A stretch of 64,000 nt of DNA from NCBI RefSeq assembly GCF_900176355.1, contig NZ_FWXI01000012.1, positions 62,001 to 126,000 of the forward strand. Direction: 5' to 3'. Every line of letters begins with the position of its first letter. Position 1 is the first letter of the stretch. The notes beneath the pieces were generated by a model. It did not search any database. It had not been told where the DNA came from and saw only the letters and a list, made by a program, of their open reading frames with translations. Positions 43,844-52,779 of this stretch are shown here, one piece after another. The position numbers were made by a program, and so were the translations under genes. Source of the DNA: Sporomusa malonica. GTDB taxonomy: Bacteria; Bacillota; Negativicutes; Sporomusales; Sporomusaceae.

Positions 43844-44380
43844 TCAGTCGACACCCAATGAATAATTATTATCCAAACGAATCACGACTTCTTCCTTTAT
43901 TTTTAAATCCACTTCTGTTCCAGCCCTGATTATCGCTTCTTTTCCTTTAATTAATACCCCGAGTAACGAATATCTTATTAAAAATTGTGGTTTATCACCA
44001 CGTATTTGCAGCATACCGGTTACAGGAATGGAATGACCATCCTTTGTTTTCACTTCGGAAAAAGCAACTTCAAGCTGGCCATCTTTATCCCAAGAACCAG
44101 CCTTTTTTATCTTCGTGATGCTGGCCTCAACATCAGTATTAGCAGGCACTATTACGACGTCTCCGATCATTATGTCCTCTATTACTTTAAAATGCATCTT
44201 CTCATTTTGCCTGATTTTCTGCGAACTTATTGTTTCCACTGCTCGAACTTTAATGATCATACCTTTTGCCATGGTTAAATTACGTGGCATAACTGTCGCT
44301 ATTTCATTTGTAGACGCAAATGCCACACTCACCGACATAATCACAACAAGTAGACTAGCTAATATAGCTTTAAAATTCAT
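43844..44380 (-). CDS. Small exported protein of unknown function
   Basis: 178 residues with a clear signal peptide (AILASLLVVIMSVSVAFAS) and a beta-rich mature domain. It includes KVRAVETISSQKIRQNEKMHF and VIVPANTDVEASITKI, a pattern like periplasmic SH3- or flagellar-collar-like domains. The family is not recognised. AGGAGG precedes the ATG. The sequence just upstream (44408-44429) shares a 12-mer with the operator-like palindrome in front of the nitroreductase-marR operon, so the MarR regulator may control this gene too. Confidence 0.65.
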   Translation of the reverse strand: MNFKAILASLLVVIMSVSVAFASTNEIATVMPRNLTMAKGMIIKVRAVETISSQKIRQNEKMHFKVIEDIMIGDVVIVPANTDVEASITKIKKAGSWDKDGQLEVAFSEVKTKDGHSIPVTGMLQIRGDKPQFLIRYSLLGVLIKGKEAIIRAGTEVDLKIKEEVVIRLDNNYSLGVD

Positions 44381-44407
44381 ATTAAAAACCTCCTACCAGT
44401 ATTAAAA

Positions 44408-44429
44408 TTAGTTTTGTCTAACTAACTAT
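44408..44429 (-). promoter_or_regulatory. Possible second MarR operator
   Basis: TTAGTTTTGTCTAACTAACTAT resembles the palindrome at 46064-46085 and shares CTAACTAACTAT exactly. It lies 28 bases upstream of the exported-protein ATG. Confidence 0.5.
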
Positions 44430-44439
44430 TGTCAAAATT

Positions 44440-44880
44440 TTATCCTTCAATTTCGTTTACGATTTTTCTTAAGAGCTCTGTAAACTGTTTTTTCTCATCG
44501 TCTTCAAGACACTTAGTCATCTTTAGGGCGAAATGATAATACCCCATGCTCTCAATCGCTAAAAGTTCTTTCCCTTTTTCTGTTAAGTATATGTGGAATA
44601 CCCGCAAGTCTTCTTCCGACTGCTTTTTATAAACGATATTACGCTTGATCAGCCGGTTAACAATATCTGTGATAGTGGATTTCTGGACATTAAACCGTTC
44701 TACCAACTGTCTAAATGTAGGGCCATCCATGTCCTTAATCGCATGAAGATAATGCAGCTGAGTTATTGTTAGATTAAATAAATCTCCACTGTCTGTTTCC
44801 TCTTTATATTTCCTCATGGACTGTCGCATCGTTTCCGATAGAATATCTATATATTTTACAATAAGAGCTTCGGTTTCCAT
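44440..44880 (-). CDS. MarR-family transcriptional regulator
   Basis: 146 residues with a winged-helix core (LTITQLHYLHAIKDMDGPTF, then RQLVERFNVQKSTITDIVNR and a beta wing with SEEDLRVFHIYLTEKG). MarR dimers bind short palindromes and usually repress adjacent detoxification genes. The start ATG 44880 has GGAGG five bases upstream; the longer frame would overlap the nitroreductase gene. It follows the nitroreductase gene by 22 bases on the same strand, so the pair forms an autoregulated operon, with the palindrome at 46064-46081 as probable operator. Confidence 0.88.
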   Translation of the reverse strand: METEALIVKYIDILSETMRQSMRKYKEETDSGDLFNLTITQLHYLHAIKDMDGPTFRQLVERFNVQKSTITDIVNRLIKRNIVYKKQSEEDLRVFHIYLTEKGKELLAIESMGYYHFALKMTKCLEDDEKKQFTELLRKIVNEIEG

Positions 44881-44902
44881 CAAATCCTCCGTACCTCGAA
44901 TA

Positions 44903-46036
44903 TTATATGTATCTGGATTCAATAACAATTATTTTAGACATAGGCATACGTAAACTAACAGGTTGCAGATACTCTTTAACATATCCTATCCGCACTACGA
45001 ACTGGATACTTCCAGTATGACCAAGTTCCTTAGCCAATTCCGTCAGCCAGGGAGCTTCTTCTAATACCTGGGTCATCGGATGAAAAGCAATCAACTTTTC
45101 GCGAGCACGCAACCAAACCGACTGAAATACTCTTCCTGCGTTTATCAATTCAGTTACAATGGCATTATCGCTTTTCACAACTAGCCATCCAGCACAGTTT
45201 TGCACTTGTTCCTCAACTAACTTTATTGTCTCATTTCTAAACGGCTTACTTAGTACATCTCCTTTACTTAAGAAGTGTTCTGCATACCAACGAACAATAC
45301 CTTTGAGTTCCATGCTTTCAGGAGTAAGACCATTATGATGTTCTCTTGCCTCCTGCTCAGTCCATCTGATCCATTCGGCTAACTCTTTCTGAGCATCTTC
45401 CCTATATACTTGAGTTTTATTTGCCAGCAAGGTAGCTTCGCTCAGATATGAGCCCGCTTTAGAATTCAGCGGATAATAAAAAACTGTGTTTTTATTGTTT
45501 CCTACCAGATATTTTATATCTTCCTCCCTCATCGGACTTTTAAGCAAGTGTTTTCTTACCGTCCTCCGTTCTTTTATCGCTCGGTCAGAGATACTTGTCT
45601 CTTTCCCTTTAATTAATCTTAGCTCTGCTATTTCAGAGCTAAAGTTATCTTTCCCAATAACATCAGTTTCTGCTTCATATCCTTGTATTCCCGCTGCTAC
45701 CGACAGATTTTCAATAAAAGCCCCTATTGACAACATCATTTCTCGATTATCAGGATCAACAGCCGGTAACCATCGTGTCATATCTGATCCTATGACCCAT
45801 CGCTTCGGTCCTTTTATTGTTATCGTCCAAGGCTGCGTATTGTGGCCACTTGGAGCAAGGGATGCCAAATATAATATTTCGATTTCATCTTTGCTTAAAC
45901 CCTGTATATATGACAAAGTATAACCTCGTCTCAGGGTACCTTCCCCTTTCCTCTTCAGCCATGAGTAAAAAATTGATCCAGCACCCAGTGCAGTTCCCCC
46001 GCCCCAACAATACTTTATAAATTCCCTCCTGTTCAG
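44903..46036 (-). CDS. Tat-exported Acg-type nitroreductase, probable CTG start
   Basis: Nitroreductase-fold protein of the Acg-like group: LASLAPSGHNTQPW FMN-binding block, RRTVRKHLL, and the C-terminal AGRVFQSVWLRA helix region. The frame is open well upstream of the first NTG candidate at 45916 and reads NRREFIKYCWGGGTALGAGS, then IFYSWLKRK. That is a twin-arginine signal (RREFIK plus a hydrophobic stretch). The only plausible initiator before it is CTG 46036, with GAGAGGGG nine bases upstream. The protein would then have 377 residues and start M-N-R-R-E-F-I-K. It is likely an FMN enzyme exported folded; the substrate is unknown. It is in an operon with marR. Confidence 0.72.
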   Translation of the reverse strand: MNRREFIKYCWGGGTALGAGSIFYSWLKRKGEGTLRRGYTLSYIQGLSKDEIEILYLASLAPSGHNTQPWTITIKGPKRWVIGSDMTRWLPAVDPDNREMMLSIGAFIENLSVAAGIQGYEAETDVIGKDNFSSEIAELRLIKGKETSISDRAIKERRTVRKHLLKSPMREEDIKYLVGNNKNTVFYYPLNSKAGSYLSEATLLANKTQVYREDAQKELAEWIRWTEQEAREHHNGLTPESMELKGIVRWYAEHFLSKGDVLSKPFRNETIKLVEEQVQNCAGWLVVKSDNAIVTELINAGRVFQSVWLRAREKLIAFHPMTQVLEEAPWLTELAKELGHTGSIQFVVRIGYVKEYLQPVSLRMPMSKIIVIESRYI

Positions 46037-46063
46037 AAAGTAATTCCCCTCTCGTTAATTTTA

Positions 46064-46085
46064 TTAGTTAGCACTAACTAACTAT
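46064..46085 (-). promoter_or_regulatory. MarR operator candidate
   Basis: A perfect palindrome TTAGTTAG-CA-CTAACTAA (46064-46081) continues as CTAAC repeats, 28 bases upstream of the proposed CTG start. It would overlap the promoter of the nitroreductase-marR operon. Confidence 0.7.
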
Positions 46086-46280
46086 ATTAAAGCATAATTG
46101 GTCTTTTTTGTAAATGATATTTTATCCGTATCACCCGCAACCGCCGGCGATGTTTTAATATATTAACAAATACTTTACTAAAATATAACCTTAGTTTTTT
46201 TCATATTCCGTATAATGAAAGAGAAAGCCTTGCCTTTCGTTAGCAAAACCCTGACAACCATTAAATTTAGGAGGATACCA

Positions 46281-47456
46281 ATGACTTCTACCGTCAAAAA
46301 TATCCTTTTCGCCATCTCCGATACTGGAGGCGGACACCGCAGTGCCGCGGCAGCGATAGTAGCCGCCTTGAACGGCTACGACCAGATCAACTGCACCCTT
46401 TCCGATCTGCTCAAAGCCACCGGATTTCCCGGCCTGAGAAAAGCTCCGGAAATTTATGACTATTGCTCTCGTAAGCAGCTCTGGCTGAATAACTTGTTTT
46501 TTGAGAAAACCAACAGCGTAAAAAGAATAAACCTGCTGACCAAATTCGTATACCATCAGGCCGCACCGCAGTTCGAAGGCGAGATTAGCCAAATCAACCC
46601 CAACCTGTTGTTGGCCGTTCATCCCCTCGTCATTGGGCTGCTAGTCGCCAGCCGCAAGGCTACCCGTGCCTCCTGGCCGATTTTTGCAGTTGTAACCGAT
46701 CTGGCCACCATTCACGCTTCTTGGGCAACTCCAGGGGCCGACTTGTACCTGGTACCGACTGAAGAAGCCTATAACGCTCTTGTCCGGCACGGAATCGCCG
46801 CCAGTCAAATCATCCTTACCGGTTTTCCCGTGCATCCTAAATTCAGCCCCGCACCCGCCACCCGCATAGAAGCCCGTCATGATCTGGGTATTGATCCAGA
46901 GCGGTTTTCAGTTCTTTTGACAGGCGGTGGAGTAGGCGCCGGAAACATGACCAAATGGATTAAGGCGCTTGTGAAGAACTGCCACAACAAGCAGATCCTC
47001 GTGGTAACCGGGCGAAATCAAGCCCTCTACAACCAACTGCAGATCTTAAAGAGCCAGTTTGAACACCTTCACGTTTATGGTTTTGTTGACAATATGGAAA
47101 CCCTAATGACCGCCAGCGACATCATCATCAGCAAAGCCGGCCCTGGCACTATTATGGAAGCGGTAGCCATGCAGCGACCACTCATCATCACTGAGGCCGT
47201 CGGCATCCAGGAAACCGGAAACATTGATTTTGTCGTTAACAATCGGCTTGGTCACTTCTGCCCTGACTCGACCCAAGGCTGCCAAATCATCAATAATCAC
47301 GCAGCCGGCGGCGATTTCGCTTTCTCATATGGCAAGAGACCCCCGAGTAACGGTTCAATCCGCATTGCTGACATGATCAGCCGACAACTCGCTACTAGTG
47401 CTGCCAAATGGGCAAATATTGAATCTCACAGTACCAGCCTTTTCCGAGGTGCCTAG
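46281..47456 (+). CDS. UgtP/MGDG synthase-like glycosyltransferase (GT28)
   Basis: 391 residues. It has a GT-B fold with the N-terminal SDTGGGHRSAAAAIVAAL loop of processive diacylglycerol glycosyltransferases, the VVTDLATIHASW segment, and the nucleotide-sugar-binding SKAGPGTIMEAVAMQRPLI motif near residue 285. The expected product is a glycosyl-diacylglycerol membrane lipid. The C-terminus after residue ~340 (NHAAGGDFAFSYGKRPPS) looks shorter or less conserved than usual. I choose ATG 46281 with AGGAGG six bases before it; the longer frame to 46215 lacks a site. It is encoded alone. Confidence 0.85.
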   Translation: MTSTVKNILFAISDTGGGHRSAAAAIVAALNGYDQINCTLSDLLKATGFPGLRKAPEIYDYCSRKQLWLNNLFFEKTNSVKRINLLTKFVYHQAAPQFEGEISQINPNLLLAVHPLVIGLLVASRKATRASWPIFAVVTDLATIHASWATPGADLYLVPTEEAYNALVRHGIAASQIILTGFPVHPKFSPAPATRIEARHDLGIDPERFSVLLTGGGVGAGNMTKWIKALVKNCHNKQILVVTGRNQALYNQLQILKSQFEHLHVYGFVDNMETLMTASDIIISKAGPGTIMEAVAMQRPLIITEAVGIQETGNIDFVVNNRLGHFCPDSTQGCQIINNHAAGGDFAFSYGKRPPSNGSIRIADMISRQLATSAAKWANIESHSTSLFRGA

Positions 47457-47695
47457 TCAAATTTCCCGCCCGGGTCGAATGCCAGTGCCAAGGTAATATA
47501 AAACCTTGCATTTTTAAACCTCTCCAACAGAATTTTATGATTTAGTAGTCACACATTTGATTACCACGCTCACAGAAACAAGTTATAATGGCTGCAAGCG
47601 GGGTCCTGTTATTAGTTCTCATTGTTTATCAGATTCTGGCATGTCTGGAGGGCAACGATCCCCAATTTTTCAAGACAAATAATGATTCCTACCGA

Positions 47696-47748
47696 AAGAT
47701 CCCTATGAGCCTTCATATCCCGTATATATGAAAGTTCATAGGGATCTT
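47696..47748. repeat. Long imperfect hairpin in an empty gap
   Basis: 23-base arms (47696-47718, 47726-47748) with two mismatches and a 7-base loop, no T-run. It lies in the 47457-47874 gap, where I see no gene. It may be a relic of a small mobile element or a stable RNA hairpin. Confidence 0.6.
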
Positions 47749-47874
47749 CATGGACTTGAATAACTTAAACAATTTCTAGGCAACTAACGCAACGTGTCTG
47801 TTGATAGAAAGACGCTACTGATACACTAAATAGCCAGACTAAATCTCCTATTAACCTAAAGCAGCTTTTCCATT

Positions 47875-48084
47875 TCAATGACCACAGTTATTACAATTAT
47901 TTTTGTCATGACTATGGTGCTGTCCACCGCAGGGATGTTTTTTTCCAACTGCGTCAATCTTCATTTTGCTCATACTCCCGCACTTTGAACAAGCAATTTC
48001 GTAGCCGTGTCTTCCTCCTTTGGTACAAGGCTCTACCTCCCAGACATGCCCACAGTCACTACACTCAAAGATTCGGTTTTTCAC
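47875..48084 (-). CDS. Small zinc-ribbon protein with His/Cys-rich tail
   Basis: 69 residues. Residues 8-40 form a rubredoxin/zinc-ribbon-like pair, CSDCGHVWEVEPC and CSKCGSMSKM, and the tail is rich in metal-binding residues (HPCGGQHHSHDKNNCNNCGH). It probably binds zinc or another transition metal. The function is unknown. The start is GTG 48084 with AAGGAGG ten bases upstream. The 48085-48433 gap beyond holds nothing I can recognise. Confidence 0.72.
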   Translation of the reverse strand: MKNRIFECSDCGHVWEVEPCTKGGRHGYEIACSKCGSMSKMKIDAVGKKHPCGGQHHSHDKNNCNNCGH

Positions 48085-48433
48085 TGAATAACTACCTCCT
48101 TGATTAAATTTGTGTAACCCTGTATCAAAGCCATGGCAATTTTAGCTTTGGCCGCATGTAAAATACACTGGAAGAGATCTTGCCAAATAAGCTACTCCAT
48201 TCAGTTCCAAAAAAATTCTTAGTATATGTTCACTATTACTATATTCCTAACTTATAAAAGAAAACACCAAACAGCTCTGTCATTGGAATTGCTATGCATT
48301 CGGGATAAGAGGCTAAATAATCGCAGTCCCGTGAAAGCTCTTTCGTGGTATTTTATTCCACAAATATTTTCCATATCCTTTCAAAAAAATATGTACTTTC
48401 AGAAATATTAGTCTATTAGAGATTGTGAAGAAT

Positions 48434-49195
48434 TTAGGCATTCTTTATTTTTTCCCACAACTTACTAAACTTTACTTTAGTAAGGACTTCGTGAGTCAAA
48501 AACTCACCATTATAAAAAGCACTAAAGGATGTAAAAGCAGCAGGAGATCTCTGGGCTTGTTCCTTGTTTTCCAGCTTGATGCGGTGTACGGGAATACTAA
48601 ACTCTGCACCGATTATATCTAGCTCTTTTTGTACATAGTAATCGACAAAAGGGCATTGATCGGTATATAGCACGGTTAATCCCCGGACATAATTAAAAGT
48701 CGCTGATTTTACAGTATCTCTAAATTTAGGCATTGCTGCGTCACCTTGCAACCGCTTAACCAGCAACTCAAAGTAAGGTGGAGCCGTATCTGCGACTTCA
48801 AAACCATTTTTCAGTAAATAGACTTTATCGGAAAGGTATGGCCTCTTTTTGGCGCTAGAAACGATGACAATCCCCTTCTTTTCAGTCGAATCACGCAAGC
48901 ACGAATTCAACAATTCAGTGCCATACCCCTGTTTCTGGTAACGTCCAGCCACCCAGAAACAATTAATGAACATATACCCCTCCGCATCAATGGGGCACCA
49001 AGCGTTTTCTGCAGGTAAATATTCAATGAACACCTTCCCCCGAACGTCCGCTTTCCTGAAAACCAAGCCTTCCTGAAACCGATTTTTCAGCCACTCTTTT
49101 TTCAGTGTTACACCTGCAGTGGTTTTCGTATCAGCAATGGCACAACAAATATGTTCTTGTTCTAAATTTTCCTCAGTTAAAATTAAGAGCTTCAT
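48434..49195 (-). CDS. GNAT acetyltransferase, YoaP-like
   Basis: 253 residues. The N-terminal half is a GNAT domain with the acetyl-CoA-binding loop V-A-G-R-Y-Q-K-Q-G-Y-G near residue 83. The C-terminal half (from about residue 150, with FNYVRGLTVLYTDQCPFVDY) resembles the YoaP-like domain fused to GNAT in Bacillus YoaP (about 250 residues). The acceptor substrate is not known. AGGAGG precedes the ATG. It is encoded downstream of the DUF2000 gene, with a terminator between them. Confidence 0.82.
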   Translation of the reverse strand: MKLLILTEENLEQEHICCAIADTKTTAGVTLKKEWLKNRFQEGLVFRKADVRGKVFIEYLPAENAWCPIDAEGYMFINCFWVAGRYQKQGYGTELLNSCLRDSTEKKGIVIVSSAKKRPYLSDKVYLLKNGFEVADTAPPYFELLVKRLQGDAAMPKFRDTVKSATFNYVRGLTVLYTDQCPFVDYYVQKELDIIGAEFSIPVHRIKLENKEQAQRSPAAFTSFSAFYNGEFLTHEVLTKVKFSKLWEKIKNA

Positions 49196-49251
49196 TAAGT
49201 AACCTCCTCTACATGGCGTGTTATGTGTTGTTAATATTTGTTACTACAATA

Positions 49252-49288
49252 AAAAACTCCTGCCAAACCAAAGTTGACAGGAGTTTTT
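49252..49288 (-). terminator. Terminator of the DUF2000 gene
   Basis: Perfect arms AAAAACTCCTG and complement (49252-49262, 49278-49288) with T-run on the minus strand. It separates the DUF2000 and GNAT genes. Confidence 0.8.
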
Positions 49289-49338
49289 CATTTTGGTGCA
49301 AGACTTGATGTGCTGCGTAGCGTCCGTGGTTATGCTTG

Positions 49339-49749
49339 CTATCGCAATAATCCCAAATTCCCCGTTAGTTTGTTTACTATTTTTTTTGGGCCGTACAAGC
49401 AAATACCTAAATAGTAGATGTCCGAACTTGGCAAACTGGAAAGAGTTCTGCTATAGTCTTCATACTCCAAGCATTTTTGAGCAACCTCGCTGAAATCTAT
49501 AACAGTTATCTCAGAATAAGCGCTGCCAAACATCAAATCCCGAATATCTTTAATCTGCTGTCTACTACCATTTAAAACAGGAATTGTTTGCGCAGTAATT
49601 CCTCTATGTACGTTGCCATTAACATCTTGTATATCGCATCCTACAATATCCTGCTGAAACATTTTACTCAGACTGATTCCCAGCACTGCAGCGGTATTGG
49701 CTACTAGTCCGAGCGGAAGTTCTTTGTTGATAACCATGACGATCTTCAC
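49339..49749 (-). CDS. DUF2000 family protein
   Basis: 136 residues resembling the DUF2000 family: it begins KIVMVINKELPLGLVANTAA and contains GCDIQDVNGNVHRGI and a GICLYGPKKIVNKLTGNLGLLR end, and lacks signal or TM segments. The fold resembles peptidyl-tRNA hydrolase II-like proteins, but the function is unknown. The start is GTG 49749 with GGGGGG upstream. It is encoded alone with its own terminator. Confidence 0.8.
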   Translation of the reverse strand: MKIVMVINKELPLGLVANTAAVLGISLSKMFQQDIVGCDIQDVNGNVHRGITAQTIPVLNGSRQQIKDIRDLMFGSAYSEITVIDFSEVAQKCLEYEDYSRTLSSLPSSDIYYLGICLYGPKKIVNKLTGNLGLLR

Positions 49750-50131
49750 TATATCCCCCCTTTCTTTACATTTATTTTAGCAACCCAAAGCGACTGTGTA
49801 TTGTAAAAAATTGACGACACTACGATAATGTCGTCAATAATATTACACCTTAAGAAACCATTCGCCACCTAGGTGGATGCTTATTACATAAACTTTTGAT
49901 CCTTATCATGATTAGTGAGCTTGCGCCGACGGTCAATTTTGCTCACCGTAATTAGGATATGCAATTCTGGATTCAGGACTTGCTGAATATGCGCTAGTCG
50001 TCTACGGCTAAGTCTATGTCTACTAAATGCCATTGGAAAAAATTCACATTTTTCTATTTTATGGAAGGATTTATTTATGCTAACCAAGAACGTTGATTAA
50101 ATGAAAGCACATATTAAGGGGGGCTTTAAAA

Positions 50132-51787
50132 TTGTTCAGGAAAAATAGCAACAAATGGCTAGTTGGCTTTCTCGTGGCTTGTTCGACCTTCGTGTTTGCA
50201 CCAACGGTCATAGGTGCTTCACCAGGACCAGCTAAAAATGTCATTGTGCTAATGACGGATGGAACTGGGACTACTCATACAACGATAACTCGCTGGTATA
50301 AGGGGGGGCTTTTGCCTCAAGATCCATTTATCGTAGGTGGCGTTCGTACCTATGGTGCCGACTCGATCATAACTGATTCTGCTCCGGCAGCCAGCGCCTT
50401 TGCTACCGGTCACAAAACAGATGATAAATTTATAAGCGTACTGCCGCCTAAAACAACGATTCCCGGCTTGGCACAGGTAGCTGAAGACTTAAAGTACAAA
50501 CCGGTGGCCAGCGTGCTGGAAGGGGCTAAATTTGTAGGTAAGTCTACCGGCTTAATAGCCACCTCTAATATTCAGCATGCCAGTCCGGCTGCTTATTCTG
50601 CCCATTGGCCGGATCGCAGCAACTATGATGAAATCGCTGAGCAACAGGTCTATCAGAATATGGATGTGGTACTTTCTGGCGGGAAGCAATATCTACTGAC
50701 TAAAGACCTGGGTGGGACTCGAACCGACGGGGAAAATCTCATTAACGTACTAAAAGCAAAGGGCTATGGATTCGTAGAAAATAAACAGGACATGTTGGAT
50801 TACAAAGGAAAAAAACTCTGGGGCCTATTTGCTAATGATGCTTTAGATTATGATATGGATCGCCAATTGCTTCGTCCGGATCAGCCCTCCTTGGCCGACA
50901 TGACGAAAAAGGCCATTGACATATTATCCAAAAATCCTAAAGGATTCTTCCTATTTGTAGAAGCCAGCAAGGTTGACTGGGCTTCCCATGCCAACGAGCC
51001 CATCGGTGTAATCAGTGACTCTCTGGCCTATGCCGATGCCATCCAAGTAGCCTTGGATTTTGCTAAAAAAGATGGCAATACCCTAGTGCTTTGCTTTACC
51101 GATCATAGTAATGGCGGTATGTCTATTGGTAGCAATAAAACTGATAAAACCTATTCCAGCACCCCCTTTGCCCAGTTGATTGACCCGCTGAAAAAAGCAA
51201 CCTTAACAGCCGAGGGTATAGAAGTTGTACTCGGTAGTAATCGAGAGTCCAGCAACATTCGTCAGATCGTAAGTCAATACTACGGAGTTGAAGATTTAAC
51301 TGAAGAAGAAGTCCGGGCAATCGAAAAAGCGAAAAAAGGTGCTTTACCCAATGTGCTGGGGCCGATTATCAGCAAACGCTCCATCGTGAGCTGGACAACA
51401 ACGGGGCATACCGGCGAAGATGTCTTCTTATATGCCTATGGACCAGGGAAACCTGCCGGCCTTATCGAAAACACGCAGTTAGCTTATATTTGCAGCACCG
51501 GTATGGGGTTTGATCTGGATCAAATAGACTATAAGCTATTTATAGAAGCCTCTGCCGCTTTTAAGCCACTAGGAGCCATTGTCACTATCGACAAAACGGA
51601 CCCAGTCAATCCCGTACTGGTTATTGAAAACGGGACAAAACAAGCCAAACTCCCCTTCAGCAAAAACCTAGTCATTGTAAATGGTAAAACCCACGAAATG
51701 ACCGGTATTACTGTTTATGCTCCCAAAACGGATAAAGTATATGTTCCTCGACAAGCAGTAGAATTGGTGCGTAACGCCTGGAAATAA
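50132..51787 (+). CDS. Exported alkaline phosphatase with C-terminal stalk-like domain
   Basis: 551 residues. A signal peptide spans about 1-29. The alkaline phosphatase core has metal ligand Asp43 in LMTDGTG, the nucleophile Ser83 in TDSAPAASAFATG, the KDGNTLVLCFTDHSNGG metal block and the late TTGHTGEDV His. The last ~80 residues (VTIDKTDPVNPVLVIENGTK to VYVPRQAVELV) resemble copper-amine-oxidase-N 'stalk' domains common in Firmicute surface proteins. It should hydrolyse phosphomonoesters outside the membrane. The start is TTG 50132 with AAGGGGGG eight bases upstream. The 49750-50131 gap holds a hairpin (49810-49838) but no convincing gene and no obvious PhoB box. Confidence 0.9.
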   Translation: MFRKNSNKWLVGFLVACSTFVFAPTVIGASPGPAKNVIVLMTDGTGTTHTTITRWYKGGLLPQDPFIVGGVRTYGADSIITDSAPAASAFATGHKTDDKFISVLPPKTTIPGLAQVAEDLKYKPVASVLEGAKFVGKSTGLIATSNIQHASPAAYSAHWPDRSNYDEIAEQQVYQNMDVVLSGGKQYLLTKDLGGTRTDGENLINVLKAKGYGFVENKQDMLDYKGKKLWGLFANDALDYDMDRQLLRPDQPSLADMTKKAIDILSKNPKGFFLFVEASKVDWASHANEPIGVISDSLAYADAIQVALDFAKKDGNTLVLCFTDHSNGGMSIGSNKTDKTYSSTPFAQLIDPLKKATLTAEGIEVVLGSNRESSNIRQIVSQYYGVEDLTEEEVRAIEKAKKGALPNVLGPIISKRSIVSWTTTGHTGEDVFLYAYGPGKPAGLIENTQLAYICSTGMGFDLDQIDYKLFIEASAAFKPLGAIVTIDKTDPVNPVLVIENGTKQAKLPFSKNLVIVNGKTHEMTGITVYAPKTDKVYVPRQAVELVRNAWK

Positions 51788-51803
51788 TTTGAAAAATCAA
51801 CAA

Positions 51804-51836
51804 ATAAAACGCCCGGCATTAGCCTGGGCGTTTTAT
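51804..51836. terminator. Alkaline phosphatase terminator
   Basis: Arms ATAAAACGCCC and complement (51804-51814, 51826-51836), 17 bases after the stop, with T-run. Confidence 0.85.
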
Positions 51837-51936
51837 TATAAATATGGAAATTCCCTCCTTCAATCTTAAGATTTGGTATAGCAAGCCTGTATTTTTGGGC
51901 ACGCTATTAACAACTTATCAAAAAAGGGAGGGCACT

Positions 51937-52407
51937 ATGAACCTAATTACAGTCGGCGATGATGCGCCGAACTTTACTTTGACTGATAACAACGAACAGT
52001 ATGTCACGCTGACAAACTATCGCGGTAAAAAAGTGCTCCTTTCCTGGCATCCTCTAGCTTGGACACCTGTCTGCACCGACCAAATGCGTGCCTTGGAAAC
52101 TAACTACCAGACCTTTCAAAACCTTAATACAGTACCTCTAGGATTCAGTGTCGATCCTACGCCCTGCAAAAAGATATGGGCTGAAGCGCTACAGTTAAAG
52201 ATGGTGCGAATTTTAGCCGATTTTTGGCCACATGGCAAGGTAGCCAGGGACTACGGAATATTCCGTGAGCAAGACGGCTACTCCGAACGGGCTAACATCA
52301 TTGTCGATGAAAATGGAAAAGTAATGTGGGTGAAAGTTTACCCTTCCGCACAGCTGCCTGACATTAATGAAGTTCTCAACATATTGTCATGCAATATTGG
52401 CACATAA
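51937..52407 (+). CDS. Peroxiredoxin (AhpC/TSA type)
   Basis: 156 residues, thioredoxin fold. The peroxidatic Cys46 lies in PLAWTPVCTDQM, matching the PxxxT/SxxC active site with Thr43. DNNEQYVTLTNYRGKKVLL precedes it. The next Cys (in TPCKK) may be resolving. AhpE/Bcp-like proteins of this length reduce hydroperoxides with thiol donors. The start ATG 51937 follows AGGGAGGG at a good distance; the frame back to 51844 crosses the phosphatase terminator and is rejected. It is useful against oxygen stress in an anaerobe. Confidence 0.88.
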   Translation: MNLITVGDDAPNFTLTDNNEQYVTLTNYRGKKVLLSWHPLAWTPVCTDQMRALETNYQTFQNLNTVPLGFSVDPTPCKKIWAEALQLKMVRILADFWPHGKVARDYGIFREQDGYSERANIIVDENGKVMWVKVYPSAQLPDINEVLNILSCNIGT

Positions 52408-52448
52408 ATTAAACAGTCGATGACTAGAAACCCCAACTAGCTCATGGA

Positions 52449-52589
52449 TTACCAAGTAATTATTCCGCTGATCCCACGTAATGCATTAGGAACTAATTCA
52501 CACGCCATTACGTATTCTTCAGGAATATTGTGTAGTTGCTTGACACCAAAATCTACAGATGATTTGAATCCAAATTCTCCTTTTAGCAT
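52449..52589 (-). CDS. Small hypothetical protein (46 aa)
   Basis: An ATG at 52589 with AGGGGTG seven bases upstream opens a 46-codon frame beginning MLKGEFGFKSSVDFGVKQLH and ending in GIIT-W. It has no TM or Cys pair. The composition looks protein-like, but I do not recognise it. It may be a complete small protein or the N-terminus of a truncated gene. The long palindrome 52592-52649 covers its leader. Confidence 0.4.
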   Translation of the reverse strand: MLKGEFGFKSSVDFGVKQLHNIPEEYVMACELVPNALRGISGIITW

Positions 52590-52591
52590 AA

Positions 52592-52649
52592 AATTACACC
52601 CCTGTTGTTAATTCAGTATATCATACTGTCTAACAATAGGGGTGTAATT
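52592..52649. repeat. Long palindrome at the leader of the small ORF
   Basis: Outer arms of 19 bases (AATTACACCCCTGTTGTTA and complement, one mismatch) continue inward, with a one-base shift, through CAGTAT. It includes the ribosome site of the 46-codon frame, so it could be an operator, a sequestering hairpin or a small mobile-element relic. Confidence 0.65.
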
Positions 52650-52779
52650 CATCTATCTGCATAAATAGCGATTTCTTATTTTAATAAAAGAGCTAGATTG
52701 AATTGGTAAAAGCCTAGCCTAATGAAAGCAGCTAATTCTGACGAGTCTCTAATATCTTTAGAAAAATTGATTGTAAGGA

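Noticed and set aside
49884-50087. Minus-strand 67-codon frame upstream of the alkaline phosphatase gene
   Set aside because: No ribosome site, basic low-information sequence and no recognisable similarity.
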